Assembly (NCBI RefSeq): GCF_003626575.1
Contig: NZ_RBDY01000007.1
Span: 62,001-126,000 of the forward strand
Direction: 5' to 3'
Source: Streptomyces radicis
Lineage (GTDB): Bacteria; Actinomycetota; Actinomycetes; Streptomycetales; Streptomycetaceae
DNA: 64,000 bases
The notes below the pieces were generated by a model that saw only the letters and a program-made list of their open reading frames with translations, did no database searches and was not told the DNA's origin. This document shows, one piece after another, positions 7,233 to 16,670 of the stretch (its first letter is position 1; each line of letters starts with the position of its first letter). The translations under genes and the position numbers were made by a program.

Positions 7233-7697
7233 GTGCACATCCACGGCTACGAATGGCTCGGCGAGAAGGCCACGTTCGACAGGGAGGGCACCCGCAGGCC
7301 GGTGGAACGGGAGCCGACGCCCCAGAGTCCGCAGGACGTCATCGAACGGTACCGCCGCGCCGCGGCCGAGTTCCCCACCAGCGAGGTGCCCCCGCTGGAG
7401 ACGGCGCTCTGGCTCATGAAGCCCACCGCCGTCATCCGCGGAACGTGGACCGAGCCGAAGGAGGCGGGAGAGTGGCTTGATCTCCGGCTCGCCGAGCTCG
7501 CCCCCAGGTACGCCTCCGCGGGCGACCGGGACGCGACGCGCCTGACCGCCCGCGTGAAGGCCGCCGTGGAACGGCTGGCCCGGGGCGGTGACGTGTCGCT
7601 CGGCCACTACGTCAAGGGCACCGTCTTCCACTCCGTCGCCCTGGTGACGTGCTCCCCCAACCACACCCGCCCCACCCTGCCCTGCCCTGCCAGGTAG
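7233..7697 (+). CDS. Hypothetical protein
   Basis: 154 aa from GTG 7233, chosen because GGAG at 7224-7227 is the only good ribosome site and the frame has no ATG upstream with support. The protein has a central charged helical part (SPQDVIERYRRAAAEF, then RLTARVKAAVERLARGGDV) and an odd tail of His, Thr, Pro and Cys residues (NHTRPTLPCPAR). No signal peptide, no membrane segment and no recognised domain. It lies at the distal end of the DUF6879 pocket and may belong to it. Confidence 0.55.
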   Translation: MHIHGYEWLGEKATFDREGTRRPVEREPTPQSPQDVIERYRRAAAEFPTSEVPPLETALWLMKPTAVIRGTWTEPKEAGEWLDLRLAELAPRYASAGDRDATRLTARVKAAVERLARGGDVSLGHYVKGTVFHSVALVTCSPNHTRPTLPCPAR

Positions 7698-7740
7698 GCC
7701 ACCCGCGCCCGGCCGTCGCCCCGTGCCGTCGCCCCGTGCC

Positions 7741-7827
7741 TCAGCCCAGTGCCGCGCCCAGCGCGACCGCGGCCAGGAGCAGGACGAACGCCGCCGTCAC
7801 GATGCGGGTCCTCGTCTTCGCGTTCAC
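7741..7827 (-). CDS. 28-residue membrane peptide
   Basis: GTG start at 7827. Peptide: basic head VNAKTRTR followed by one Ala/Val/Leu membrane helix ending AALG. It begins 4 bp after the thpR stop on the same strand, with GAGGGG immediately before the start. The basic head plus single helix is a typical bacterial micropeptide design, but conservation would need checking. Confidence 0.4.
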   Translation of the reverse strand: MNAKTRTRIVTAAFVLLLAAVALGAALG

Positions 7828-7831
7828 CCCC

Positions 7832-8359
7832 TCACCGTACGCCCAGCTCCCACGCGCCGTGCTCGGTGTACCGCCCGTTCTCGCTGCGCATCAGCACGAT
7901 CCGCTCCACCGGCCACCCCGCGCCCGAGAAGCCGGAGAGCAGCGCGGCGAACGGCGCCAGCGGGACCGGGGGGCGCGGCGCGCGGGCCAGGGTCAGGTGC
8001 GGGCGGTACTCGTCGTGCGCCTCCACGCCGGGGCCCACCGCCGCGGCCAGGCCCGCCAGGGCGACCGTCTGGCCGCCCAGCCCCACCCACAGCGTGCTGT
8101 CGCCGAACGTGCCGCCCCCCGCGAGCCGCAGCCCGAACGGCTCGCTCTCCCGCGCCACTTCCGCGAGCCGCCCCGTCAACGCCAGCACCTGGTCCGCCGC
8201 CAGGTCGCCGTAGAACGCCAGCGTCACATGCCATCCGGCGCGTTCCCGCCACCGCAGCCGCTCCGCGCCCGGCACCGCGAGCAGCGCGTCGGCCGCGCGC
8301 GCGACCTCGGCCATCGCCCCCCGCGGGGGCAGCACCGCGGCGAACAGTCTGTGTCCCAT
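7832..8359 (-). CDS. thpR: RNA 2',3'-cyclic phosphodiesterase (2H family)
   Basis: 175 aa. The two catalytic H-x-T-x motifs are HVTLAF (about residue 44) and HLTLAR (about residue 122), spaced as in the LigT/ThpR family that opens 2',3'-cyclic phosphates and is related to archaeal RNA ligases. The N-terminus MGHRLFAAVLPP is the usual first strand. ATG at 8359. Probably cytoplasmic housekeeping; its in vivo RNA substrate is not established. Confidence 0.9.
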   Translation of the reverse strand: MGHRLFAAVLPPRGAMAEVARAADALLAVPGAERLRWRERAGWHVTLAFYGDLAADQVLALTGRLAEVARESEPFGLRLAGGGTFGDSTLWVGLGGQTVALAGLAAAVGPGVEAHDEYRPHLTLARAPRPPVPLAPFAALLSGFSGAGWPVERIVLMRSENGRYTEHGAWELGVR

Positions 8360-8484
8360 ACACTCCCCAAAGCGACGATCAGACCGGCGGGCACGCTCAC
8401 CCTCACGCCCCGCCCCACACCCTAGGGGGCGCCCGGCGACGGGCCCGAGATGTCCACGCACCGTCCCCGTCACCGACCGCCGCC

Positions 8485-9819
8485 TCACGCCGTGGCCGTC
8501 AGCTCCTCCGGGTCCCGCGGCACGAGCGCGACGCCGCGCTGCCCGGGCCGCAGGCTGATCCGCAGCCGCAGGCCGCCGATCCTGGCCAGGACGAGCGCCA
8601 CCCCGAGCGAGGCCAGGGCGCACACCGACCCGCCGAAGAGCAGCCCGACCCGGGCGCCGAACTCGTCGCACAGCCAGCCCATGAGCGGCCCGCCGATGGG
8701 CGTTCCGCCGACGAAGACCATCATCATCAGGCTGAGCACGCGGCCGCGCATCGTCGGGTCGCTGTTGATCTGGAGCCCGGTGTTCGCGGTCACCTGGAAC
8801 GTCATCCCGGCCAGCCCGACCACCGGCATCAGCGCCGCGAACAGCAGGAACGTCGGCGCCACCGCCGAGAGCAGCAGCATCGCGGCGAACATCCCGGCCG
8901 CGGCCACCGTGAACCGCATCCTGCGGCTGCCGCGGCGGGCGGCGAGCAGCGCGCCGACGACGGAGCCGATGGCCATGAGCGAGTTCAGCAGGCCGTAGGT
9001 GCCCGCGTCCGCGTGGAAGACGCCGTCGGTGAAGGCGACGAGCCAGATCGGGAAGTTGTAGCCGAACGTGCCGATGAACCCCATGAGCACGATAGGCCAC
9101 AGCAGCTCGGGTCGGCTGCCGACGTAGCGCAGGCCCTCGCGCAGCTGTCCCTTGTGCCGGGGGGCCCGTTCGGTCGGCGTGAACTCGGAGGCGCGCATCA
9201 TCAGCAGCCCGGTGATCGGGGCGATGAACGAGAGCCCGTTGTAGAGGAACGCCCACCCGCTGCCGACGGTGGTGATCACGACGCCCGCGACGGCGGGGCC
9301 GATCAGGCGGGCGGACTGGAAGTTGGCGGAGTTCAGCGAGACGGCGTTGCGCAGCAGGGCGGGGCCGACGATCTCGGAGACCATCGCCTGCCGCGCGGGG
9401 TTGTCGACGACCGTCGCCAGGCCGACGACGAGCGAGAGGGCGTACACGTGGTAGACGTTCACCACGTCGCTGAACGTGAGGACGGCCAGGGTCAGTCCGG
9501 CGAGGCCGATGACGGCCTGCGTCCCGAGCAGCAGCTTCCGCTTGTCGAGGCGGTCGGCGAGCACGCCGCCGTAGAGGCCGAACAGCAGCATCGGCAGGAA
9601 CTGCAACGCCGTGGTGATGCCGACGGCGGCGGCGGAGCCGGTCAGCTCGTGGACCAGCCAGTCCTGGGCTATGCGCTGCATCCATGTGCCGATGTTCGAC
9701 ACGGACGAGCCGAAGAAGTGCAACCGGTAGTTGCGAACCCTGAAGGAGCTGAAGGTGGATATGGCGTCGGTCGTGGTCAGGGATGCGGGTGCGGAGTCAG
9801 CTCCGGGTCCCGGACTCAA
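8485..9819 (-). CDS. MFS transporter, drug-efflux type
   Basis: 444 aa with 12 predicted membrane helices. The N-terminal FRVRNYRLHFFGSSVSNIGTWMQ and the loop GVLADRLDKRKLL (MFS motif A) are typical of the MFS_3/enterobactin-exporter-like group. The start is a TTG at 9819: AAAGGAG lies 8 nt upstream, and no nearer ATG or GTG precedes the conserved N-terminus. A MarR regulator is encoded 104 bp upstream on the same strand, so substrate-inducible efflux is likely. Substrate unknown. Confidence 0.88.
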   Translation of the reverse strand: MSPGPGADSAPASLTTTDAISTFSSFRVRNYRLHFFGSSVSNIGTWMQRIAQDWLVHELTGSAAAVGITTALQFLPMLLFGLYGGVLADRLDKRKLLLGTQAVIGLAGLTLAVLTFSDVVNVYHVYALSLVVGLATVVDNPARQAMVSEIVGPALLRNAVSLNSANFQSARLIGPAVAGVVITTVGSGWAFLYNGLSFIAPITGLLMMRASEFTPTERAPRHKGQLREGLRYVGSRPELLWPIVLMGFIGTFGYNFPIWLVAFTDGVFHADAGTYGLLNSLMAIGSVVGALLAARRGSRRMRFTVAAAGMFAAMLLLSAVAPTFLLFAALMPVVGLAGMTFQVTANTGLQINSDPTMRGRVLSLMMMVFVGGTPIGGPLMGWLCDEFGARVGLLFGGSVCALASLGVALVLARIGGLRLRISLRPGQRGVALVPRDPEELTATA

Positions 9820-9923
9820 GGGTGACTCTCCTTTGCGCGGTCTTGTCCTGTCTTTCGCATGGGTCCCCGTGGGGACGGCTCGAGGGGGTTTACGGGAAGC
9901 TCGAGGGGTTTATGGGAAGGAAG

Positions 9924-10409
9924 CTAGAGATGGGCGAGCTTGTGCAGCACGGGAGCGGCGGCGCGCAGCGCGGCCCACTCCTCCTCGTCGAGCTGGCCGA
10001 CGAGCTGCGCCAGCCACTCGTTGCGCTGGGCCCTGCTCGCCCGCAGCATGGCCTCGGCCTCGTCCGTGGCGCCGACGACCTTCTGCCGCCGATCGCCGGG
10101 GTGGGCCTCCATGGCGACCAGGCCACGCTCCTGGAGCAGCGCGATGATGCGGGTCATCGACGGCGGCTGCACATGCTCCTTGCGGGCCAGCTCGCCCGGG
10201 GTCATCGGACCGCACCGGGCGAGGGTGCCGAGCGCGGACAGCTCGGCGAGGCTCAGCGCGCGGTCCCCGCTGATGTGCCGCATGCGACGCGAGAGCCTGA
10301 GCACGCCGATGCGCAGCGTGTTGACCGCGTCGTCATCGCCGTCGTCGCCGTCATCGGCACCGTCGACCTCGTCGACCTCGGCACCGGCGACATCGTCATC
10401 GTGGGGCAT
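9924..10409 (-). CDS. MarR family transcriptional regulator
   Basis: 161 aa. After an acidic, low-complexity head (DDGDDGDDD) comes the MarR winged helix: LSLAELSALGTLARCGPMTPGEL, then PPSMTRIIALLQERGLVAM and the wing DRRQKVVGATDEAE. ATG at 10409. It precedes the MFS gene on the same strand, and an inverted repeat at 10426-10444 sits right before its start, so it probably represses itself and the exporter until a ligand binds. Confidence 0.9.
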   Translation of the reverse strand: MPHDDDVAGAEVDEVDGADDGDDGDDDAVNTLRIGVLRLSRRMRHISGDRALSLAELSALGTLARCGPMTPGELARKEHVQPPSMTRIIALLQERGLVAMEAHPGDRRQKVVGATDEAEAMLRASRAQRNEWLAQLVGQLDEEEWAALRAAAPVLHKLAHL

Positions 10410-10425
10410 CGGGGACCGCCATCGC

Positions 10426-10444
10426 TCGTTAGCTTTCCTAACGA
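10426..10444. promoter_or_regulatory. MarR-type operator
   Basis: TCGTTAG (10426-10432), 5-bp spacer CTTTC, CTAACGA (10438-10444): a perfect 7-bp inverted repeat with the TTAG-N5-CTAA core common in MarR operators, 17 bp upstream of the marR start codon. Confidence 0.65.
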
Positions 10445-10543
10445 AATATAGCCGAAGATACGACGATGTACATTCCCGCTTGCGCGTTGGAGTGAACCGG
10501 AACGGGCCACGCCCGCCGCACGAGCCGCCGGTAGGCTGCGAGG

Positions 10544-10810
10544 ATGCGCTGGGGTGACCTGACAAGCGGCAAGCGGGAGGCCCCCGAGCCTCTCGAGGGC
10601 GACGTCCCGACCACGATCCTGGTGGGGACGACCGTGTGGGCGGTGCTGTTCGTCGTCCAGATCCCGTTCTACGGCTGGTTCGCGGACCGCGGGCACACGT
10701 GGTGGCTGTGGACGTGCCTGGCGGGGGCCGCGCTCGGGCTCCTCGGCCTGGTGTATGTGCGCCGCCGCGAGGCGGCCATCGCGGCGGCGCGCGGCGAGGC
10801 GGCGGACTGA
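10544..10810 (+). CDS. DUF2530 membrane protein
   Basis: 88 aa with two transmembrane helices (ILVGTTVWAVLFVVQIPFYG and WLWTCLAGAALGLLGLVYV) and a basic C-terminal stretch YVRRREAAIAAARGEAAD. The layout matches DUF2530, a small actinobacterial family of unknown role. ATG at 10544 is preceded by TAGGCT at 10532-10537, exactly 6 nt away, so the mRNA is probably leaderless. Confidence 0.85.
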   Translation: MRWGDLTSGKREAPEPLEGDVPTTILVGTTVWAVLFVVQIPFYGWFADRGHTWWLWTCLAGAALGLLGLVYVRRREAAIAAARGEAAD

Positions 10811-10856
10811 TCCCCGGGGTCGCCCCCGGAGTCGCGACGTCGGTCCGCGGCGGCGC

Positions 10857-13800
10857 TCAGTCGAACCAGCGCGCCGTTTCCAGCTCCTCCGCCCGCGACG
10901 GGTCCTCCAGGAGCGCGGCCAGCTCGAAGCGGCGGGGCCACTGGCCCGTCGCCCAGGCGAGGCCCGCCGCCAGGCCCTCGAACGTCGCCGCGTGCAGCAC
11001 GCCGCTCCGCGGCAGGCGCCAGTCGAGCTCGACGCCGTCGACGACCAGCTCGTCGTGCTCGACATAACGCGTCGGCGTGCCGGGCCCGAGCAGCTCGCGC
11101 GCCGCCTCCGGCACGTCGCGCTCGGTCCCGTCGCCCGGCGGCTCGGCCGCGAGCGCCGCGCCCAGCGGGCGGACGTCGAGCACCGTGGCGAGCGCGGCGG
11201 CCAGCGCGGGCGGCACGGGCAGCAACGCGCGCCCCGTCGCGAGCGGCAGCAGGTCGGGCGCGTCCGCGACGAGCGCCTCCGACGCGTCCACCACGCGCGG
11301 CTCGCCGTCCACCACCGCCCGCACCTGGTCGGGCAGCGTGACCTCATCGGGGTCCAGCTCGGCCAACAGGGCGTACAGGCCGTGGAGTTGGGCCGGGGTC
11401 ACCGGAAGCTCGGGGTCGGCGAGGCGGCCGAGCAGGTCGGCGGCGCCCCCCGGCTCGGCGAGCAGCGCGCGCGCCGTGGTGCGCACGCCGAGCGCGTGCA
11501 GCACCTCGGCGTCCACCTCGGCGGTGTCCGCCTCCTCGTAGAGCCCGGCGAGCAGCGGGTCGCCCGAGGCGGAGCGCAGCCCCGCGGGGCGGCGCCCGTC
11601 GAGCACGGGCGCGCTCCGCAGCCACCACGCGGTGTAGGGGCGGGCGCGTTCCACCGTGCCGTCGGGCATCCGCACCCGCACGGGCGCGGTCAGCGCCTCG
11701 CGCAGCGCGGGCCGCGACAGCAGGGCGAGCACGCGCGGCCACTGGTCGTCGTCCACCAGCTCGAGGTCGCGCACGGCCACCACCTCGGCGGCCACCGGCG
11801 GCAGCGGCGCCTCGGGCAGGGCGTCGAGGGTGTCCTCGCACCACGCGTCCACGCCGTAGAGCAGCCCCACGTCGTCCGGCTCGGCCCAGTCGGTGTCGCG
11901 CGGCTCCAACTCGTCGGGGTCGAGCACCACATCGGCGGCGGTTATCAGCGCGAAGTCGGCCTGCACGCCCACGGCGGCCAGCGGCCCCTCGCCCCAGCGG
12001 GCGGCGAACTCCGGGTCGCACACGGCCAGCTCGCCCTCGCGGATGACCTCTTCGAAGACGCTGCCGGGGAAGACCAGCTCGCCCGCGGGGACCAGGTCGC
12101 CGTCCTCGTCGGGCAGCACGAGCGCGGCGAGCCACGGCTCGTCGCCCGGCTCCAACCCCGCGTCGCGGACCAGCGCGATGACCGTCTCGGCCAGCTCCGC
12201 CGCCGGGATCGCGTCCTCGTCCCACACCTCCACGTCGTCCGACGCGGCCACGGCGGAACGCACCTGCGGCGTCGAGAGCACCGCGCGCGGCGTCGCGGGC
12301 TGCGCGCCCAGCTTCTCGAGCAGCGGATGGGCGGCGTCCGGGTGCGCCACCTTCAGGCCGAGGCGGCCCAGGCCCTCGGGCTCGGTGCCCGGCGCGGGCA
12401 GCAGGACGCGGCGCGGGCCGATCGTCGTGCGCCCGTCGGCCAACGGCACGGGAAGGCCCGTCAGCAGCTCGGGGTCGACGCCTGACAGCGACTCGTAGAG
12501 GCGCCACCACCACGCGGCGGGCCTTTCGACCCCGGCGAGCCGGTCGACGATCTCGCCGAGCGAGACCCGGGACACCTCCAACACCCGTAGCTCGGCCCGG
12601 CGTTCGAGCCCGGCGGGCAGCAGCACGGGGAACAGCTCGGCCAGCACGTCCACGGTCTCGGCCCCGGCGCGTTCCACCAGCTCCGCCTCCGTGGGGCGCA
12701 GCGCGGCGGGGATCTCGCTCTCCGGCTCCTCGGGGCCCGGCGCGGCGGCGGCGCTCGGCAGGAACGCCGTGCCCGGCAGCAGGTCGAGCAGCAGGGCGCG
12801 CAGCGCGCCGTCGAGCTCGCCACGGCCCAGCGGCCCCGGCACCAGGTCGAGGATGTCGCTCGTCACCGGGCGCCACTCGGCGAGCAGCGCGGCATAGGTC
12901 TCGGCGGCGCGGGCCAGCAGGAAGTCGGTCAGCGGGCCAGGGGCGACATGGCGGCGGGTGGGCTCGAGGGGGAAGCTGGCGATCAGCAGCGCGGGCAGGC
13001 CGAGCGCGTCGTCGGTCGGGGTGGGCGCGTGCACCACGGGCGGGCTCGCGGGCGCCGCGGGCGCGCCCTCGGCGTCGACAGGGACGGCCCAGGTGACCGA
13101 CCAGTGGCGGCGCTCCCGCTCCTCGATGGGCCGGTCGGCCAGCAGCGCGGGCTCCGCCTCGCCCTCGGCCGTGGCCACCCGCCAGCGCGTGGAGCGCACG
13201 GCGAGCCCGGCGGGCCCCGGCTCCTCGGTGATCTGCGTGTACGAGCCGAACTGCCGCCGCGCGAGCGAACGCGTCCCGCCCGCCGTGACGACCGTGACCT
13301 CGGTCAGCCCCGGCAGCGTCAGCAGCAACGTGTCGTCCACCGCGTCGAGCAGCCGCGTCGCCAGGTCCTCGGCTGCCGCGTCGCGCAACGGCAGGACGAC
13401 CGCCGTGTCATAGCCGTCGGGCACGGTGGCGTCCGCGAGCGGCAGCGGCAGCCGCAGCAGCGGAACGGCGTGCCTGTGCCCCGACCTGCGCTCCAACTCG
13501 CCGAGCAGCCCGGCGTTCTCCGCGCCCGCGGCCCTGGCGAGATCGGTGGCCTCGGCGAGCGACCAGCGCACGCCCCCCGCGACCCCGACGATCGCCGGCT
13601 CGTCGCTGACGGCGAGCACGGCCGCGAAGCCGACGCCGAACCGCCCGACGGTGGCCTCGCCCTCACGCTTGGCCGAGGCGCGCAGCGTGGACAGCGACTC
13701 GACGCCCGCGGCGTCGAGCGGCTTGCCCGTGTTGGCCACGGTCAGCACGCCGTCCCGCAGCGCGAGCAGCAGCCGCCCCTGGCAGTCGGCGCGGGCCGCG

Positions 13801-14006
13801 GCGTCGGCGGCGTTCTGCGCCAACTCGACGACGAGGCGGTCACGGTAGCCGCCCCGCGCGAGATCCTCCTCGGCGTTGGCGTCCTCCCTGAACCGGGCGG
13901 GGGACGCGGTCCACGCGGTCAGCACGGCGCGCCGCAGCCGCCCGGTCTCGAAGAGGTCGCCCGGGCCGTCCGTGTCGCCCGCGTCGCCTGAGTCGTGGAT
14001 GCTCAC
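10857..14006 (-). CDS. Large sacsin-like GHKL ATPase protein
   Basis: 1049 aa, GTG start. The N-terminal ~200 residues form a GHKL (Hsp90-like) nucleotide site: DRLVVELAQNAADAAARAD (N-box with Glu and Asn), VLTVANTGKPL (G1-type) and VGRFGVGFAAVLAVSD (G2-type). This arrangement is that of the sacsin N-terminal repeat rather than canonical HtpG, which lacks the long C-terminal part seen here. The remaining ~800 residues are acidic, with helix-rich segments and no recognised domain. It is conserved next to DUF3027 in Streptomyces as far as I recall; function unknown. Confidence 0.85.
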   Translation of the reverse strand: MSIHDSGDAGDTDGPGDLFETGRLRRAVLTAWTASPARFREDANAEEDLARGGYRDRLVVELAQNAADAAARADCQGRLLLALRDGVLTVANTGKPLDAAGVESLSTLRASAKREGEATVGRFGVGFAAVLAVSDEPAIVGVAGGVRWSLAEATDLARAAGAENAGLLGELERRSGHRHAVPLLRLPLPLADATVPDGYDTAVVLPLRDAAAEDLATRLLDAVDDTLLLTLPGLTEVTVVTAGGTRSLARRQFGSYTQITEEPGPAGLAVRSTRWRVATAEGEAEPALLADRPIEERERRHWSVTWAVPVDAEGAPAAPASPPVVHAPTPTDDALGLPALLIASFPLEPTRRHVAPGPLTDFLLARAAETYAALLAEWRPVTSDILDLVPGPLGRGELDGALRALLLDLLPGTAFLPSAAAAPGPEEPESEIPAALRPTEAELVERAGAETVDVLAELFPVLLPAGLERRAELRVLEVSRVSLGEIVDRLAGVERPAAWWWRLYESLSGVDPELLTGLPVPLADGRTTIGPRRVLLPAPGTEPEGLGRLGLKVAHPDAAHPLLEKLGAQPATPRAVLSTPQVRSAVAASDDVEVWDEDAIPAAELAETVIALVRDAGLEPGDEPWLAALVLPDEDGDLVPAGELVFPGSVFEEVIREGELAVCDPEFAARWGEGPLAAVGVQADFALITAADVVLDPDELEPRDTDWAEPDDVGLLYGVDAWCEDTLDALPEAPLPPVAAEVVAVRDLELVDDDQWPRVLALLSRPALREALTAPVRVRMPDGTVERARPYTAWWLRSAPVLDGRRPAGLRSASGDPLLAGLYEEADTAEVDAEVLHALGVRTTARALLAEPGGAADLLGRLADPELPVTPAQLHGLYALLAELDPDEVTLPDQVRAVVDGEPRVVDASEALVADAPDLLPLATGRALLPVPPALAAALATVLDVRPLGAALAAEPPGDGTERDVPEAARELLGPGTPTRYVEHDELVVDGVELDWRLPRSGVLHAATFEGLAAGLAWATGQWPRRFELAALLEDPSRAEELETARWFD

Positions 14007-14084
14007 GGGTGCGACAGTACCGGGTGCCGCGGGGGCCGCCCGCCGTCGGATGCGCCCGATGACGGGCGGGGCACGGAGGAACCG

Positions 14085-14966
14085 TTACAGCGGGTCGGCG
14101 CCCAGGTGGTCGATCACCGGCGGGGCCGGGACCTGGGGCTCGGGCATGACCGCCGCCTCCGAGTGACCGCCGCAGCCGTAGGCGAGGGACACCACGTGCC
14201 CGTCGGCGGGCGAGAACTCGTTGGCGCACACGCCGAACGCCTGCCGCAGCGCCCCCGCCATCGGCAGCAGGAACCCACAGCTCACACAGGACGCCGGGGC
14301 GGCCTGCGCCATCGGCGTGCGCGGCCCGTAGTGCTCCTCCCAGCGGTCCGCCGCGTCCTGGAGCCCGACCCACGCGAGCACCCTCGGCCGCCCGAGCCCC
14401 AGCTCGGACGCGACCTCCGCGGGCTCGGTCTCGGGGGCGTCCGACACGAACCCCGCCTCGAGGCGCGGGTCGTCGCCCTCGGTGGGCAGCAGGTCGCCAG
14501 GGCCCATGTCGCCGGGCCGCAGCCGCTTGCTCCACGGCACCCAGTCGGGAGCGAGCAACGCGTCGGGCCCCGGCGTCAGCGCGACCTCGTCGACCGTGAC
14601 ATAACGCGCCCGCGCCGCGCGCGTGACCGTGACCCCCCAGCGCCAGCCCGGGTAGCCGGGCTCGCGGCTCTCGAAGAGGTGGGTGACCAGCCGGTCCGCC
14701 TCGGTGACCAGGCCCAGATACGCGCCGAGCGGATGCGGGTGCGCGGCCTGCTCGGCGGCCTCGCGCGCCAACTCGACGGCCTCGGCGCACAACCGGTCGG
14801 GCGCCGCCCGCCCCCGGGACGGCTGCTCGGCCCCCGTCTGTTCCTGCGGCCCGTCCGCCGCACGCCCGTCGCTCGCCGTGCCTTCTCGCTCGCTGCTCCG
14901 GCCGCGCGGCGCGGCAGCGCCTTCGATCTCATCCTGCGGCCCGGCTGCCGCGCGCCCGTCGCTCAC
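14085..14966 (-). CDS. DUF3027 family protein
   Basis: 293 aa, GTG start with GGAGTGAGG upstream. A charged, low-complexity head of ~55 residues (two repeats of the SDGRAA-GPQ type) precedes the conserved core: GYPGWRWGVTVTRAARARYVTVDEVAL, then a Cys pair ASCVSCGFLLPM that looks like a zinc knuckle, and GVCANEFSPADG with a later YGCGGHS. The head is a near-duplicate: 'SDGRAAAGPQDEIE' and 'SDGRAADGPQEQTG'. Lies 78 bp upstream of the sacsin-like gene on the same strand. Function unknown. Confidence 0.85.
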   Translation of the reverse strand: MSDGRAAAGPQDEIEGAAAPRGRSSEREGTASDGRAADGPQEQTGAEQPSRGRAAPDRLCAEAVELAREAAEQAAHPHPLGAYLGLVTEADRLVTHLFESREPGYPGWRWGVTVTRAARARYVTVDEVALTPGPDALLAPDWVPWSKRLRPGDMGPGDLLPTEGDDPRLEAGFVSDAPETEPAEVASELGLGRPRVLAWVGLQDAADRWEEHYGPRTPMAQAAPASCVSCGFLLPMAGALRQAFGVCANEFSPADGHVVSLAYGCGGHSEAAVMPEPQVPAPPVIDHLGADPL

Positions 14967-15225
14967 AAACCCTCACTCCTACGCCGTTAGTCCGGTGCGG
15001 GCGCCTGGAGGCGAACGGAGCCGACGGAGCGGACACGGGACCGCTGCGAACGTCGCGCTGAACGAGGCAAGGCGCACCGTTCGCCCACGCTACCGCAACC
15101 GGAGTGGCGCCCGCCGCGTGGCCCGCGCCCGCGGGGAAGCGCCGACGAACGCCGGTGGAGGGGCCCGCGTCCGACGACGCCGACTTGTCCTCGGAGATCG
15201 CCCTGACAGGGCCTAGGCTTGCGCC

Positions 15226-16626
15226 GTGGCTGCTGGCAGCTCGTCGGACGCGAAGAAAGGATCCGGCTCCGGGGTCATGCTCCGGACAGTCCGGGCGGCC
15301 GGTCGTGCCCTGCCCGCCATCCCGCTGGCCGTCGGGCGCCGGATCCGCAGGGCCACGCACGCGCACGGCGCCGGGGAGTCGGGCCTGGCCAAGCTGATCG
15401 AGCTGCACGCCGTGCACTCGATGGGCGACGCGCTCATCACGCTGGCGCTCGCCTCCACCATCTTCTTCTCCGTCCCCACCGACGAGGCCCGCGGCCGGGT
15501 CGCGCTCTACCTGGCCGTGACGATGGCGCCTTTCATCCTGCTCGCGCCCGTCATCGGCCCCCTGCTCGACCGGCTCCCGCACGGCCGCCGCGCCGCGATG
15601 GCCGGGGCGCTGCTGGCGCGCGGCGGGCTCGCGCTCGTCATCGCGGGCGCCGTGACCACCGACAGCATCGGGCTCTACCCGGCCGCGCTCGGCGTCATGG
15701 TGTGCTCCAAGGCGTACAACATCGTCAGATCCGCCGTCGTCCCCCGCCTCCTGCCGCAGCGCGTCTCGCTCGTGAAGGCCAACGCCCGCATCACGCTCAC
15801 CGGGCTCATCTCCGCGGGCGCCGCCGCGCCCATCGGCCTCGGCCTCAACGCCATCGGCGAGCGCTGGCCGCTCTACGGGGCGTGTGTGATCACAGTGATC
15901 GGCGCGTTCATGTCGTTCAGGCTGCCGGGCCAGGTCGACCTGGCGCGCGGCGAGCGGCGCGTGCACCTCGCCGAGCTGGCCGAGGCGCGGGCCGCGGCGG
16001 CGAGCACCAAGGAGGACGGCGGCCGCGGCGGGGTGCTGCGGGCGGTGGACTCGCCGGTGCTCAAGGCGCTGCTCGCCAACGCCTCGCTCCGCGGCCTCTC
16101 CGGCTTCCTGCTGTTCTTCCTCGCCTTCCTCCTGCGCAACGAGCCGCTCGGCGCGCTCACCGCCGCGTTCTCCCTCGGCGTGGTCGGCGTCGCCGCGGGC
16201 ACGGGCAACGCCCTGGGCAACGTCATGGGGAACTGGATCCGCGACCGCGCGCCCGAGCTGATCCTGCTGATCGTGCTGCTGATCGCGCTGGGGCTCACCA
16301 TCACCGCCGCGGCCAGCTATCTGACCGTCACCGTGGTGGCGGTGTGCGCGGCCGCGGGGTTCTGCCAGGCGCTGGGGAAGCTGTCGCTCGACGCGATGAT
16401 CCAGCGTGACGTGCCCGAGGTGGTGCGCACGTCGGCGTTCGCCCGCTCCGAGACATCGCTCCAGATGGCGTGGGTCGCGGGCGGTGCCATAGGGATCTCG
16501 CTGCCGCTCAACGGCACGCTCGGCATGTCCGCCGCCGCGTGCGTCGTGGCCCTCGGGACCGTGCTGTCGCTGCGCGGCCTGGTGTCCGCCGCGCGGCGCG
16601 GCTCGCCGACCCCCCGCGTCAGGTGA
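15226..16626 (+). CDS. MFS transporter
   Basis: 466 aa, GTG start. A positively charged head of about 50 residues (GRRIRRATHAHG) is followed by 12 predicted membrane helices; MFS motif A-like loop is GPLLDRLPHGRRAAM. Two long cytoplasmic linkers flank helix 6-7 (RGERRVHLAELAEARAAAA). The -10 TAGGCT (15214-15219) ends 6 nt before the GTG, so a leaderless message is likely. Divergent from the DUF3027 gene. Substrate unknown. Confidence 0.88.
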   Translation: MAAGSSSDAKKGSGSGVMLRTVRAAGRALPAIPLAVGRRIRRATHAHGAGESGLAKLIELHAVHSMGDALITLALASTIFFSVPTDEARGRVALYLAVTMAPFILLAPVIGPLLDRLPHGRRAAMAGALLARGGLALVIAGAVTTDSIGLYPAALGVMVCSKAYNIVRSAVVPRLLPQRVSLVKANARITLTGLISAGAAAPIGLGLNAIGERWPLYGACVITVIGAFMSFRLPGQVDLARGERRVHLAELAEARAAAASTKEDGGRGGVLRAVDSPVLKALLANASLRGLSGFLLFFLAFLLRNEPLGALTAAFSLGVVGVAAGTGNALGNVMGNWIRDRAPELILLIVLLIALGLTITAAASYLTVTVVAVCAAAGFCQALGKLSLDAMIQRDVPEVVRTSAFARSETSLQMAWVAGGAIGISLPLNGTLGMSAAACVVALGTVLSLRGLVSAARRGSPTPRVR

Positions 16627-16670
16627 CCCCGGCGGCGAAACGGCCCGCACACCCGGGTTAACCTGCCGCT

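Noticed and set aside
14085..14966. Alternative later start for the DUF3027 gene that would skip the repetitive head
   Set aside because: The GTG at 14966 has the only good ribosome site; the repetitive head looks like real low-complexity coding sequence.
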